Shown piece after piece: positions 26,269 through 35,143 of a stretch of 56,950 nucleotides of DNA. The stretch covers positions 1 to 56,950 of the forward strand of contig NZ_JACZZA010000018.1 of the NCBI RefSeq assembly GCF_014863405.1, written 5' to 3'. The notes beneath the pieces were generated by a model. It saw only the letters and a program-made list of their open reading frames with translations, did no database searches and had not been told where the DNA came from. The DNA comes from Dyella acidiphila. GTDB taxonomy: Bacteria; Pseudomonadota; Gammaproteobacteria; Xanthomonadales; Rhodanobacteraceae. Positions within the stretch are counted from its first letter, which is position 1. Each line of letters begins with the position of its first letter. A program made the position numbers and the translations under genes.

Positions 26269-27912
26269 ATGCTTAAGTCCATCACAGCGAACCTGTGGGT
26301 GCGTCAGGTTGCAGTATGTGTGGCATATGGGGTGGTGTTCGCAGTGTTGCGACCCTACGCGAGCAGCGTATGGGCGATTACCTGCGGCCTGCGCATGGCC
26401 TGCCTGCTGCTGATGCCCTATCGCTACTGGCCCAGCCTGGCGCTGGCCGAAGTCGGTCCGCTGATTTACCAGAACCTGGAAAGCGCGGGCGAATTCGGCC
26501 TGGCGTGGACCATTGCCAATTCCATTCCACCCATTCTGTATGCCATGCCGGTGGTGTGGTGGTGCCGGCACAAGCTGGCACTGTTTGCATCCCGTCGCGC
26601 CGTGGCCGTCAATGCCTTGTTTATCTGCATGAGCCTGGCAGCGTTGGTGTGGACGGTGGCGATCTTCGTGGTGCTGGCCACGGTGACGCAATCCAATCCG
26701 TATCGCTTCCATGTGTTGAACGTGGTGCAGGTGTTCCTGGGTCGCTATATCGGCATGCTCACCCTGGTGCCGCTGGCGATCGCGTTCAAATTGCTCAAGC
26801 CGGCCACGCTGCGCAAGCAGGCCGTGCAATGGTTCAAAAGCCAGCTGACGCTGGAAATGGTCATGTTGTTGCTGCCCAGCCTGGCGGTGCTGATGTGGAT
26901 GGGGCTGCGTGCCTCGCCGGATGCGCAGCAAGTGATCCGCATGGCGATGTTCCTGCCGGCGGCATGGCTGACCATGAAACACGGCTGGCGTGCCGCCGCC
27001 ATCGGCATCGCTGCAGTCACCACCTGCATCTTTATCAATATGCAGGTAATGCATAACGCGATCGGCCTGGTCGGCGCGCAAGCCTTTGTCGCCTTCGCCT
27101 CCACCTGCCTGTTCGCGCTGGGCACACGCATCACCATGCAGCAGGCGGCGGAAGAACAAGAGCGCCTGGATGCCAAGGCTGCGCTGAAGCTCGCCCAGCA
27201 AGGCATTTATCTGTGCGAAATGCGCATGCGCCAGGCGGCGCAATCGCTGGAACAGATCGGCGGCACCATGCAGCTCACGCAAACGCGGCTGCTCAACCGC
27301 TTCAAGCACATGCTGCCGCTGATGGAAGGCCAGAATTACTACAAACAGGCAGCCACCACGCAAAGCCAGGTGTTCCGCCTGGCCGAATCCATGCATCCCA
27401 CCGCATGGCGCGAACGCGGCCTGCCCGCCGCGCTACGCGAAACCATCGGCCGCTGTCTGGACGAAGCCGGTTTCGCGTATCACTTCGCCATCAAGGGCCG
27501 CGGACTGAGCCAGCTTTCGCCCGGCACCCATGCCGCGATCTATCGGCTGGCATGCGAGGCGCTGGTGCATCTTTGCGCGCAGGAAACCTGGACCACGCTG
27601 ACCACTTCGCTGCGTGGCGGCTATACCAACGGGCAGCGCTGGGCGTTGCTGCGCATCGAAGCCGCGGACGATCCGTTCGGCTTCGACGATATGCCACCCC
27701 ACACACCCGATATCACGCAGCTGGCCTTGAAACTCGGCACCAGCGGCCTGGGCATCGACGCCATGCGCGACTACGTGCGCCTGTACGACGGCGATTTGCA
27801 TGTACGCCTGTGGGCCGATAAATGCCGCATCACCTTCCTGCTGCTGGATGCCAGCCAACAAGTGCGGGATCGGCATACCGCCTCCCCCGCACTTGAGGTG
27901 TACATCCGCTGA
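26269..27912 (+). CDS. MASE1-type membrane sensor with degenerate kinase-like C-terminus
   Basis: A 547-residue protein. Residues about 1-310 hold eight or more hydrophobic helices of MASE1 type (ACLLLMPYRYWPSLALAEVG and onward). A helical linker follows (AAEEQERLDAKAALKLAQQG), then a region resembling the dimerisation and ATPase parts of LuxR-partner histidine kinases (ESMHPTAWRERGLPAALRE, IYRLACEAL, LGTSGLGIDAMRDYV). Clear phospho-His and full N-box motifs are not seen. ATG 26269 with GGGGAG upstream is chosen over 26083. No response regulator is adjacent. Confidence 0.7.
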   Translation: MLKSITANLWVRQVAVCVAYGVVFAVLRPYASSVWAITCGLRMACLLLMPYRYWPSLALAEVGPLIYQNLESAGEFGLAWTIANSIPPILYAMPVVWWCRHKLALFASRRAVAVNALFICMSLAALVWTVAIFVVLATVTQSNPYRFHVLNVVQVFLGRYIGMLTLVPLAIAFKLLKPATLRKQAVQWFKSQLTLEMVMLLLPSLAVLMWMGLRASPDAQQVIRMAMFLPAAWLTMKHGWRAAAIGIAAVTTCIFINMQVMHNAIGLVGAQAFVAFASTCLFALGTRITMQQAAEEQERLDAKAALKLAQQGIYLCEMRMRQAAQSLEQIGGTMQLTQTRLLNRFKHMLPLMEGQNYYKQAATTQSQVFRLAESMHPTAWRERGLPAALRETIGRCLDEAGFAYHFAIKGRGLSQLSPGTHAAIYRLACEALVHLCAQETWTTLTTSLRGGYTNGQRWALLRIEAADDPFGFDDMPPHTPDITQLALKLGTSGLGIDAMRDYVRLYDGDLHVRLWADKCRITFLLLDASQQVRDRHTASPALEVYIR

Positions 27913-27914
27913 GA

Positions 27915-28409
27915 TCAGTTGCCGATCTGGCTGATCACATTGCCGGTGCAATCGCTGGGATCGTGATAAGGGCACCCCAGCAACGCAGGCACCACGGTGA
28001 GCTGCACGGTGCCATTGCTGGCAGGTGCAGCGGTGATGCGATTGACGCCATCGCTGTAGACATTCTCCGCATAGCCGGTGGTTTTTGGTGTGGCCGTACT
28101 TGCGGATGACACCGTTACCTTGGGCGCATCCACGCCCACCGGCAACACCAACACTTCGTTATCGGCCATGGCCACGGCACCGCGCACGGTGCCGGCGAGA
28201 TCGTTTACCTGGATATAGCGCACACCGTCACGAGCAAATACGTAGACGTGATAGTGCGGACTGGTGCTGACATCGGCCGTGCTCGGCCAGGATTGGCCCA
28301 GGCCGGTCGCAGCGGGTTCGGTAGCGAAGGCTTGGGCGGAAAACAGACCGGTGAACAGCACGGTGGTGAACAGTGCGGACGAAACCAGAGCGTGTGTATT
28401 GCGCAACAT
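27915..28409 (-). CDS. Small exported protein of unknown function
   Basis: A 164-residue protein with a signal peptide cleaved near AFA/TEP (residue ~25). The mature part (HYHVYVFARDGVRYIQVND and on) may be a small beta-fold, and a short C-terminal stretch has two Cys (CPYHDPSDC). ATG 28409 has AGGGGG upstream. It converges on the MASE1 gene with only two bases between stops. I recognise no family. Confidence 0.6.
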   Translation of the reverse strand: MLRNTHALVSSALFTTVLFTGLFSAQAFATEPAATGLGQSWPSTADVSTSPHYHVYVFARDGVRYIQVNDLAGTVRGAVAMADNEVLVLPVGVDAPKVTVSSASTATPKTTGYAENVYSDGVNRITAAPASNGTVQLTVVPALLGCPYHDPSDCTGNVISQIGN

Positions 28410-28589
28410 AAATACCCCCTTTGCATGGGTTTTGGCACCAATTGCCGAGGGCAATCTAGCATCGGGGTGTGGGGGGATATTGCTAAAAAAGCCGCGTTTT
28501 AGCGGTGGTTTTGGTGAAGATTGGGGATGGGAAGTTAACTTTTTGGGTGTGATTTTGGAGGGGTGAGGCTGTTTTTGCCGGGATGATGG

Positions 28590-28800
28590 ATTGGGTGAAT
28601 GTGAGGGCTTCACCCCAACCTAACCCTCCCCTGCCGCGACGCAAAGCTAGTCCCGTGGGACACGTAGGGAAGGGAGCAGATTGCCCAAGCGTGCAGATGT
28701 GGCACCCCACCGACACGGCCCCCTCCCCTGCCTTGCAGGGGAGGGTTGGGGTGGGGTTGCACGCGCTTGCCTTGAACCTTATGCAGACGTTCCGGCACAC
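28590..28800. repeat. Inverted relative of the 22.9-23.5 kb repeat unit
   Basis: Read on the minus strand it has the same order as the array units: AACGTCTGC, GGTTCAAGGCAAGCGC, CAACCCCACCCCAACCCTCC, then a GGGGAGGG block and GGTTGGGGTGAAG. The central part has diverged. Together with 22884-23545 it shows a dispersed repeat family of about 200-300 bp. Confidence 0.75.
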
Positions 28801-28912
28801 ACCCCAAAATCAGTCGCCAAAGACGACATCGCACCACCTAAAGGCGCGAGCTCACTAAGCCGTCATTCCCGCGAAAGCGGGAATCCATTTTGACTTTCAG
28901 CATCAGAGCAAG

Positions 28913-29218
28913 ATGGATTCCCGCTTTCGCGGGAATGACGGCTCTGCGGGAACATGCACCTCGGTGGATTCCCGCTTTCGCTGGAATGACGACCCTGAGG
29001 GAACATGCACCTCGATGGATTCCCGCTTTCGCTGGAATGACGACCCTGAGGGAACATGCACCTTGATGGATTCCCGCTTTCGCGGGAATGACGGCTCTGA
29101 GGGAACATGCACCTCGAGGGATCCCCTCTTCCGCGGGAATCACGGCCCCGAGGGAACATGCACCTCGACGGATTTTCACCTTGCGCAAATGACGACACCG
29201 AGGAATGCATGCGCCCAA
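28913..29218. repeat. 51-bp minisatellite, six copies
   Basis: Units start at 28913, 28964, 29015, 29066, 29117 and 29168. The consensus is ATGGATTCCCGCTTTCGCGG followed by AATGACGGCTCTGAGGGAAC and ATGCACCTCG. Units 1-4 are almost identical, unit 5 is diverged and unit 6 is degenerate. Each unit carries a REP-like palindrome (CCCGCTTTCGCGGG), and an inverted single copy sits just before at 28862-28892. Because 51 is divisible by three, long false ORFs appear in several frames. The remaining sequence from 29219 to 29459 is the promoter region of the H-NS gene. Confidence 0.92.
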
Positions 29219-29459
29219 ATGAATTCCCACCCACGCAAAAAAGCCACCCCACATCGCTTTTTTCAACATTTTCCGTGGCCCTCTCCCGACAAAAAAGACC
29301 ACTTAATTAAGCATTATCCCCCACACCCCCATGCAAGAAATACGAAACCGCCCTCACAAAAACTGACTCGCCGTTCATTAAATAAGTCCATGTTTATTGC
29401 TTTCGCGTGACGTCTGTATATAACCTTGTCCGTGAAACACCCTTCACCAAGGACCACCA

Positions 29460-29870
29460 ATGGCTATTGATCTAAAGTCTCTGTCTCCCAAAGAACTCAA
29501 GGCACTTATTGCTAACGCCGAATCGCACATGCATGAAGCAAGGGCCCATCAGATCCAGGAAGCCAGGAAAAAGATCGATGCATTGCTCAGCAGCGCAGGT
29601 CTTAGTCTTGCGGATGTGTATCCCGGCCACGGCGCCGGCAAGGGCGCCAAAGGCGTCAAGCGCGGCACGGTAGCCCCCAAATATCGCAACCCGGAAGATC
29701 CCAGCCAGACCTGGACCGGTCGCGGCAAGCGTCCGCTGTGGTTTGCGGCGGCGATCAAGCGCCGCGGCGTTACCGCCGACAGCCTGCTGATTGGCGGTGC
29801 CGGCAAGGCCAAGGCAGCGCCGGGCAAGCGCGCCGCCAAGAAGGCCACGCGCAAGACACGCGCACGCTGA
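29460..29870 (+). CDS. H-NS family nucleoid protein
   Basis: A 136-residue protein. The N-terminal helix MAIDLKSLSPKELKALIANA and a coiled-coil (about 1-50) serve oligomerisation. The conserved DNA-binding core YRNPEDPSQTWTGRGKRPLW lies at about 78-97, followed by a Lys/Ala/Arg-rich tail (KAKAAPGKRAAKKATRKT). The extended basic tail is common in Xanthomonas and Burkholderia H-NS proteins. It silences AT-rich foreign DNA, which fits the accessory region downstream. AAGGA precedes the ATG, and TATATAA at 29417-29423 may be its -10 region. Confidence 0.92.
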   Translation: MAIDLKSLSPKELKALIANAESHMHEARAHQIQEARKKIDALLSSAGLSLADVYPGHGAGKGAKGVKRGTVAPKYRNPEDPSQTWTGRGKRPLWFAAAIKRRGVTADSLLIGGAGKAKAAPGKRAAKKATRKTRAR

Positions 29871-29898
29871 TCCAACCAGTCAGTCGGCGCCGAACAAG

Positions 29899-29930
29899 GC
29901 CCCACGGGACAATCCCGTGGGGCTTTTATT
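29899..29930 (+). terminator. Strong terminator after the H-NS gene
   Basis: GCCCCACGGGA (29899-29909), loop CAA, TCCCGTGGGGC (29913-29923), then TTTTATTTT. Confidence 0.9.
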
Positions 29931-29963
29931 TTGGGCGGCAGGTACGTGCAAACGCAGCGCGGA

Positions 29964-30203
29964 TTATTTACCCGTCGTATCGGCGAACTCACCCAGCGTC
30001 TGCAGCGTGGCATGCAGCTGTTGCAATTGCTGCACATCGAACGGCATGCGCACGGTTTGCACCATATTCGGGTGCTTCTGCTCGAAATGCCTATAAGCCT
30101 GCAACGCGTCTTCAAGAATGGCCACGCCCAGCGCCACGCCCTCCCCGGACTTGAAAGAAAATTTAATGGCACTCACGCGTGCCGCATGATTCTGATTGGT
30201 CAT
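29964..30203 (-). CDS. Small protein of unknown function
   Basis: A 79-residue protein (MTNQNHAARVSAIKFSFKSG at the N-terminus). It has a mixed alpha/beta look and a Gln-rich helix (DVQQLQQLHATLQTLGEFA). No family is recognised. It is transcribed alone, since a terminator at 30245-30278 separates it from the gene upstream. Confidence 0.5.
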   Translation of the reverse strand: MTNQNHAARVSAIKFSFKSGEGVALGVAILEDALQAYRHFEQKHPNMVQTVRMPFDVQQLQQLHATLQTLGEFADTTGK

Positions 30204-30244
30204 GAATCCTTATCCTGCTTGATGTGAATGAATACCTCTGCGCT

Positions 30245-30278
30245 AAAAAACGGCACGCCCGTATCGCCAGGCGTGCCG
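30245..30278 (-). terminator. Minus-strand terminator
   Basis: CGGCACGCC (30251-30259) pairs perfectly with GGCGTGCCG (30270-30278). On the minus strand the stem is followed by six T (30250-30245). It ends the transcript of the gene at 30342-30683. Confidence 0.85.
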
Positions 30279-30341
30279 AAAAGTAGCGCGCCGAATCAAC
30301 TAGCGCACCAAATGGCTGCCCTCAAAAAACACCCGCGTGAC

Positions 30342-30683
30342 TTAGTCGCCGCGCGTTCGTCGGGTCGAACCGACGTGTTGATGCAAAACGTTGAGGGCAA
30401 ACGGCACGCCATGGGGCTCGGCCGAGTCGAGCGGCAGAAACGGGCCGCAGAGACGCACGCCGGGAGGCAAAAGCGGCGGTATATCACTGCAGTGGGCGTT
30501 CGAAGCGCGCTCGGCAATCGGCACAGTCAGCAGGTAAGCATCACCCTGCTCCATGGCGGCGTTGCGCTGGTCCCGATCCAAACTCCGCGCAGGGAGCATG
30601 CCGTCGGGCGGTGAGGGACATTCGAAATGAAGCTCGATTAGATCCGAAAGGCACGCGGGTGCCGTATCATTGGCGACAGCCAT
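30342..30683 (-). CDS. Small protein of unknown function
   Basis: A 113-residue protein with no recognised domain (MAVANDTAPACLSDLIELHF at the N-terminus). It is rich in Pro, Leu and Arg. A GGAG ribosome binding site precedes the ATG with five bases between, and a perfect terminator follows 64 bases after the stop, so it is probably a real gene. Confidence 0.5.
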   Translation of the reverse strand: MAVANDTAPACLSDLIELHFECPSPPDGMLPARSLDRDQRNAAMEQGDAYLLTVPIAERASNAHCSDIPPLLPPGVRLCGPFLPLDSAEPHGVPFALNVLHQHVGSTRRTRGD

Positions 30684-30770
30684 AACAACTCCATCGTAGT
30701 TGATTGTGGTTAGCGGGTCGTGGGAGCTGTCACTCTCACGGCTCGCGCCTCTACCTTACATTGCTGCAAG

Positions 30771-30810
30771 GGTCATCGGCGGTTAGCTGTAACCAAAAAC
30801 GCCGATGACC
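30771..30810. repeat. Nested perfect hairpin
   Basis: GGTCATCGGCG (30771-30781) pairs perfectly with CGCCGATGACC (30800-30810). Within the loop, GGTTA (30781-30785) and TAACC (30790-30794) form a second stem that shares base 30781. It lies between two minus-strand genes and has no T-run. The rest of 30684-30918 shows nothing recognisable. Confidence 0.6.
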
Positions 30811-30918
30811 ACGACAACATAACAAGCTGGGCGACAGCTGTATGTAGGAATAATCTTCTCATCGCTGTACGCCATACTGCCAAAACAAATCATCCAGCGA
30901 TGCGCAACGCATCAGCGA

Positions 30919-32001
30919 TCAATGATTGTCGCTATCCGGCGCCGGCTGCAAATGCTCCAACTGCGACTTGTAAGCCTGCACAAAGGCCGTACGCAGCACA
31001 CCCCAGATAGCCTGCGGCTCGCCAATCTGGCTATCGCCGATGCGTCCACTGATCGGAACTTTCGTCACAATCTGATCGTTCGACGGATTCTTCAGCAGCG
31101 ACGCCACGCCTTGTGCCGCTGCCTCATACAGCAGCTTCACCGGCCCCTTCTTCTCCTGCTCGACATCTTTTTTCCAGCTGAACATCTTCAGATCCTTGAA
31201 CACCGGCTCCGCATAACCCTCCAGCTCGCCATTGCGCGCCTTCAGCTGCATGGTGAAATCGCCGGTGCCGGCGGCGAAATCCAGGCCGGTGTAGGCACGC
31301 GCCAATGCATTGGCGCGCACCAGCTGAATCTGCGTGGCCTTGATGTGGTAATCGAAATCGCCGAAGTGATTACCCGGATCGAAGGTGGCATCCGTCTCCA
31401 GCGGTGCATCGCCAAGAACGGTGGCGGTAGCGTGCAGCGTGGCCATGCGTGCGCCGTTCTGGCGCTTCTCCGACAGATTGGTGGCGGTGCCCTCGACATG
31501 GTTCATGGTGAGATCCACGCGCGGGCTGGAAACAAAGTTGCGGAAAGTGACGGTGCCGTTGTGCACGCGCACTTCATCCAGCTGGGCGGGAATAAGGATA
31601 TTCAGCGCCTCGCTCCAGTTCACGCCTTTGCCAGTCTGCCGCTCGCTGTCGCTTTTGCCGTCGATAAAATTGACGGTGGCGTCGTAGAAATCCACCTTGC
31701 CGCGGAAGCTGCCATGCAGCAGCGCGCTGTAGCTCACGGCAATCTCGGTGCGCGGCGCGTTGAGGAAGGGCTCCTTCGAAGGGCCATCCACCTTGTCGAT
31801 GCGCAGATCGCGGATGGTGTAGCTGCCGCGCCAGATATGCAGATTAATATCGGACATGGTGCCGTGATACGGCCCCATGTGCTCGATGCGCTGATCCAAG
31901 TAATGACGTACCCACATCGGCAAGCACAGGCGCAGCACCACCAGCAGCAGCGCCAGGACAAGCAAGGGCCAGATCAGTTTATGCACGTGAGCGGATTTCA
32001 C
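30919..32001 (-). CDS. DUF748 (AsmA-like) envelope protein
   Basis: A 360-residue protein with one N-terminal membrane helix (LIWPLLVLALLLVVLRLCL). A long periplasmic beta-rich region follows with family features such as GSYTIRDLRIDKVDG, NLHIWRG and NFIDGKSDSERQTG. DUF748 and AsmA-like proteins are thought to bridge the periplasm and move phospholipids or help outer-membrane assembly. At 360 residues it is short for the family, whose larger members exceed 900. It is monocistronic. Confidence 0.82.
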   Translation of the reverse strand: MKSAHVHKLIWPLLVLALLLVVLRLCLPMWVRHYLDQRIEHMGPYHGTMSDINLHIWRGSYTIRDLRIDKVDGPSKEPFLNAPRTEIAVSYSALLHGSFRGKVDFYDATVNFIDGKSDSERQTGKGVNWSEALNILIPAQLDEVRVHNGTVTFRNFVSSPRVDLTMNHVEGTATNLSEKRQNGARMATLHATATVLGDAPLETDATFDPGNHFGDFDYHIKATQIQLVRANALARAYTGLDFAAGTGDFTMQLKARNGELEGYAEPVFKDLKMFSWKKDVEQEKKGPVKLLYEAAAQGVASLLKNPSNDQIVTKVPISGRIGDSQIGEPQAIWGVLRTAFVQAYKSQLEHLQPAPDSDNH

Positions 32002-32061
32002 CGCGCCGCTCCCTTGGTGGAACCGATCCGCCGACTGTAGCGCAAGCCAACCGGTGGGACA

Positions 32062-33630
32062 CTAGGCCGGATCGTGATGGCCGCGCAATTCCTCGAAATA
32101 TGCCGCGATTTCCTCCGGAAATTGATAGCGCAGCGCTGGAATGGGCGAGCCCGCCTCGATCAGCGCTTTGGCACAGGCCAGCCAATCGCCGCCCGGCGTG
32201 GTCTCGGCGATGGCGGCGAAGCAGAGCGTGCCGTAGACGTTGTCGTTATAGCCGTGCGGTTCGTCATAGTGTGCGCCGTGTGCCAGCAGAAACGCGGCCA
32301 GCGGCGCATTGCCACGAAAAACTGCCCAGTTAAGTGCACTGCCATCGATATCGCCGCCACGCACGGCAATCGGCCAGCCCGCTTCCACCATCACCCGCAC
32401 CGCTTCATCGCAACCGGTGGAGGCCAGCTCCGGCAACATGCGCAAGGCACGCGCCGAGAGCTTGCCGATCAAGCCGGGATTCGCGATGAGTAGCGCCTTT
32501 ACCTTGGCGCGATCGGCACGCGCACAGGCATTCAAGAAGGTATCGACGGGTTTGTCATCCGCGACGGCACCGGCCTGCAGCAGACGCTGCGCCACCGCCG
32601 TAAGCCCCAGGCGATGTGCCAGCCGGTACGCACTCATGCCGTGCTTGTCGCACACCGCCGGATCGGCACCGGCATCGAGCAGCATGCCGATAATCTCCGG
32701 TGAACGGCGCCGATGAATCGCATGCAACAGCGGCGCACCGTGCGGGCCGGCTTCGTTCGCATCGCCACCATGCGCCAACAGCAAGCGCAAGGTATCCGGC
32801 AGTTCCCCATCCAGCGCACGAAACAGCGCATTGCAGCCGCTGACCCGCGCGCCGGCCTGCAGCAACATGGCCACCAGCGTGGTATCCGCATCTTCGGTAG
32901 CGTGATACAGCGATTCGCCATCATTGGGATTGGCGCCCGCTTGCAGCAGCATGCGGGCGATATCCACATCGTGGTTGCGGCCAGCGGCACCATACAGGGC
33001 GCTCAATGGATCGTTCGGCAGCAGCGGATCCATCCAGGCGACATTCGGATCCGCGCCCGCCGCCAGCAACAGCTTCACGCAGGCGCGAATGCCCGGCGCA
33101 TAGGCCGGCAACGCGACCAAGGCGGAAAAGCTCGCGCTGAGCAAAGGCGTCATGGCGTTATCCGCCCTGCCCTGTGTAACCCACTGCGGATCGGCAGCCA
33201 TGGCCGCCTGCACCGCTGCGGTATCGCCTACCGCACAAGCAAGCACCGGGTCACCGGTAAGCAGATCCGGATGCGCATGCAGCAAGCGCTGCGCCAGCTG
33301 CGGCTTGGCCACCTGATAGCCATAGCCGAAGGCCCAGCACTGCCATTGCTCGCGACGCTGCGCGGCATCGGCATTTACGGCGGCAAGCGCCACATAATCT
33401 TTCAATTGCGTCCACGAGGCGAAGCCGTATTCACGGGCGACGCAGGATTGCGCATCGTGCAGCCGCAGATCCATGCGGGCGATGGCATCATGATCCAGCG
33501 ACGCGGCAGCCGGCAAAGCGAGCCGGATGCGTTCGAGTGCGTCGCGATTTCCCTGGCGGACTTCATCGAGCAGGGTCTTGGCCTGCTTCTTCAGATGATC
33601 CAGATGCGGACGAGCGGGCAATGCTTTCAT
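32062..33630 (-). CDS. Ankyrin-repeat protein
   Basis: A 522-residue protein with no signal peptide. The N-terminal HLDHLKKQAKTLLDEVRQGN and GFASWTQLKDYV region is typical of a class of bacterial ankyrin proteins. About eight ankyrin repeats follow from ~150 to 480 (for example VKLLLAAGADPN, ARMLLQAGANPN, LRLLLAHGGDAN, IGMLLDAGADP). Ankyrin repeats bind proteins; the partner is unknown. ATG 33630 with GGAGG at good spacing is chosen over the much longer open frame starting at 34098. Confidence 0.85.
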   Translation of the reverse strand: MKALPARPHLDHLKKQAKTLLDEVRQGNRDALERIRLALPAAASLDHDAIARMDLRLHDAQSCVAREYGFASWTQLKDYVALAAVNADAAQRREQWQCWAFGYGYQVAKPQLAQRLLHAHPDLLTGDPVLACAVGDTAAVQAAMAADPQWVTQGRADNAMTPLLSASFSALVALPAYAPGIRACVKLLLAAGADPNVAWMDPLLPNDPLSALYGAAGRNHDVDIARMLLQAGANPNDGESLYHATEDADTTLVAMLLQAGARVSGCNALFRALDGELPDTLRLLLAHGGDANEAGPHGAPLLHAIHRRRSPEIIGMLLDAGADPAVCDKHGMSAYRLAHRLGLTAVAQRLLQAGAVADDKPVDTFLNACARADRAKVKALLIANPGLIGKLSARALRMLPELASTGCDEAVRVMVEAGWPIAVRGGDIDGSALNWAVFRGNAPLAAFLLAHGAHYDEPHGYNDNVYGTLCFAAIAETTPGGDWLACAKALIEAGSPIPALRYQFPEEIAAYFEELRGHHDPA

Positions 33631-33794
33631 CACAACCTCCATGCACTGAATGCCGAAGGTCCGCAAGCCCGGCTGCACAAAGGTTGGTGGTGGCAAGCAA
33701 GTGACAAGTGGGTTGAACCCTTTCCGCGGACCCGGAGGCGGCTTGCGACGCCGGGACGGAAGGTAGCACAGAATGGATCCGCGCCGGAGCGCCT

Positions 33795-34355
33795 TCAGCT
33801 CTCCCCAATGGCACGAATAACCCGCGCGGGATTCCCTCCCACCAGCGTATTGGGCGGCACATTCTTGGTGACCACCGCCGCCGCTGCCGCCACCGCATTT
33901 TCGCCTACCGTGACACCGCCAATAATGGTTGCACCGGCGCCGATCCAGACATTGCGCCCGATCACAATGGGTTTCCCGATCGTTACCGCGCGGCGTTGCG
34001 ACGGATCCAGCGGGTGCCCAGCCGTGATGATGCTTACATTCGGCCCGATCATCACATCGTCCCCGATATCGAGGCCACCAAGATCGTAGAACGTGCAATT
34101 CTGGTTGACGAACACATTGCGCCCGACGCGGATTTCATCGCCACCTGCGGTATAGAACGGCGGAATCAGCATGAAGCTTTCATCCACCGGCTTGCCGATA
34201 AGCTGGCTAAACAGTGCACGAACGGCGTCGGCATCGTTGAACGTAAGGCGATTGAGTTCAGCCGTAATCATCATGGCACGCTTGACGTTGGCAACCATGG
34301 CGGCAGATTCCGGCGTTCTGCGGTGAATGATCTTGGTACTGCCTTCGTTCGGCAT
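33795..34355 (-). CDS. NodL/LacA-type sugar O-acetyltransferase
   Basis: A 186-residue left-handed beta-helix acetyltransferase. The N-terminal helical cap (AAMVANVKRAMMITAELNRL) is followed by hexapeptide repeats (IRVGRNVFVNQNCTF, VMIGPNVSIITAGHPLDP, IVIGRNVWIGAGATIIGGVT). The catalytic-type histidine lies in ITAGHPLD, and VGGNPARVIR ends the fold. It transfers acetyl from acetyl-CoA to a sugar hydroxyl, possibly on a polysaccharide precursor. ATG 34355 starts the family region; the frame extends upstream without a good ribosome binding site. Confidence 0.9.
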   Translation of the reverse strand: MPNEGSTKIIHRRTPESAAMVANVKRAMMITAELNRLTFNDADAVRALFSQLIGKPVDESFMLIPPFYTAGGDEIRVGRNVFVNQNCTFYDLGGLDIGDDVMIGPNVSIITAGHPLDPSQRRAVTIGKPIVIGRNVWIGAGATIIGGVTVGENAVAAAAAVVTKNVPPNTLVGGNPARVIRAIGES

Positions 34356-34596
34356 TCGTGTTTCCCAGTGCATCCATTGATGCGTGCATGCTCGCGATAG
34401 CTGCTCGCTATTACGGCAAATAATGCCAGAAGACTTGGCAATCACCGAAGGTTGCCGCGCCTCTCACGATGACGTCGCTACGGTGATGGAGCGTCGCGCC
34501 ATCTGCCGCTTTGTCGATCTGTCCTGGCGAGTATGCATCGCAGATGAAAAGCCCGTGACTTCGGCGCCCCTACCCCTTCACAACCGGGAGCCACCC

Positions 34597-35031
34597 ATGC
34601 GCAAGTCACCCACCATGATCACCGCCGCTATCTGCTTACTCGCACTGGCAGGAGGCGCTGTCTACGCCCAAACCACCGGCGGCAGCGCCGGCACTACTGC
34701 GGGCCAGGCCGCGGGAGCCCAGCAAGGCATGACACCGCAGACGCAGGGATCGCAGACGGGTCAGACCAGCCCGACGCCATCGACGGGGCAAAGCGGAACG
34801 ACGCAGAACGGGACCATGCAGAATGGGACAAATGGCACGAATGGCACCATGACGAATCCGCCTGGCGCGGGAACCGGTGCCAATGGCAATTCGAGCATGC
34901 AGAACAGTGATGCCAATGGGACCTATGGCAACGGAACGTCCAACCAGCGCAGGACTCGTTCGCAGAGCGGCAGTACGCGTCATTCGTCTGGGTCGAATAG
35001 TTACCCTACGTCGAGTTCTTCGGTGCATTGA
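34597..35031 (+). CDS. Exported low-complexity Gly/Thr/Gln/Asn-rich protein
   Basis: A 144-residue protein with a signal peptide ending AVYA/QTT (residue ~24). The mature part is almost entirely Gly, Thr, Ser, Gln and Asn, with repeats such as NGTMQNGTNGTNGTM, and ends in a Ser/Arg-rich tail. No cysteines are present. It is probably disordered in the periplasm or outside the cell. GGGAG at 34586-34590 supports the start. Function is unknown. Confidence 0.6.
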   Translation: MRKSPTMITAAICLLALAGGAVYAQTTGGSAGTTAGQAAGAQQGMTPQTQGSQTGQTSPTPSTGQSGTTQNGTMQNGTNGTNGTMTNPPGAGTGANGNSSMQNSDANGTYGNGTSNQRRTRSQSGSTRHSSGSNSYPTSSSSVH

Positions 35032-35099
35032 TTGGCTGATCTCAAGCGGAGCCAGTGCCTGAGGTGCTAGCTGAGATCTTAAAAGCGGGCCTCTTAAAA

Positions 35100-35143
35100 G
35101 CGGGCCGGAGGTAGTTAAAAGCAATTAACTGCCTCCGGCCCGC
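35100..35143. repeat. Accessory-region palindrome R1
   Basis: GCGGGCCGGAGGTAGTTAA (35100-35118), loop AAGCAA, TTAACTGCCTCCGGCCCGC (35125-35143). It is a 19-bp stem with a single G-T wobble and the best-preserved of seven copies (R1-R7) found only between 35.1 and 53.4 kb. It lies 69 bases after a plus-strand gene. Confidence 0.88.

Noticed and set aside
28913-29218. Possible CRISPR array
   Set aside because: The repeats are directly adjacent with no unique spacers and no cas genes nearby; it is a minisatellite.
28838-29410. Long frames (129-165 codons) with 17-residue periodic repeats on both strands
   Set aside because: They are produced by the 51-bp tandem repeat, whose length is a multiple of three. 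They have no ribosome binding site and occur in several frames at once.
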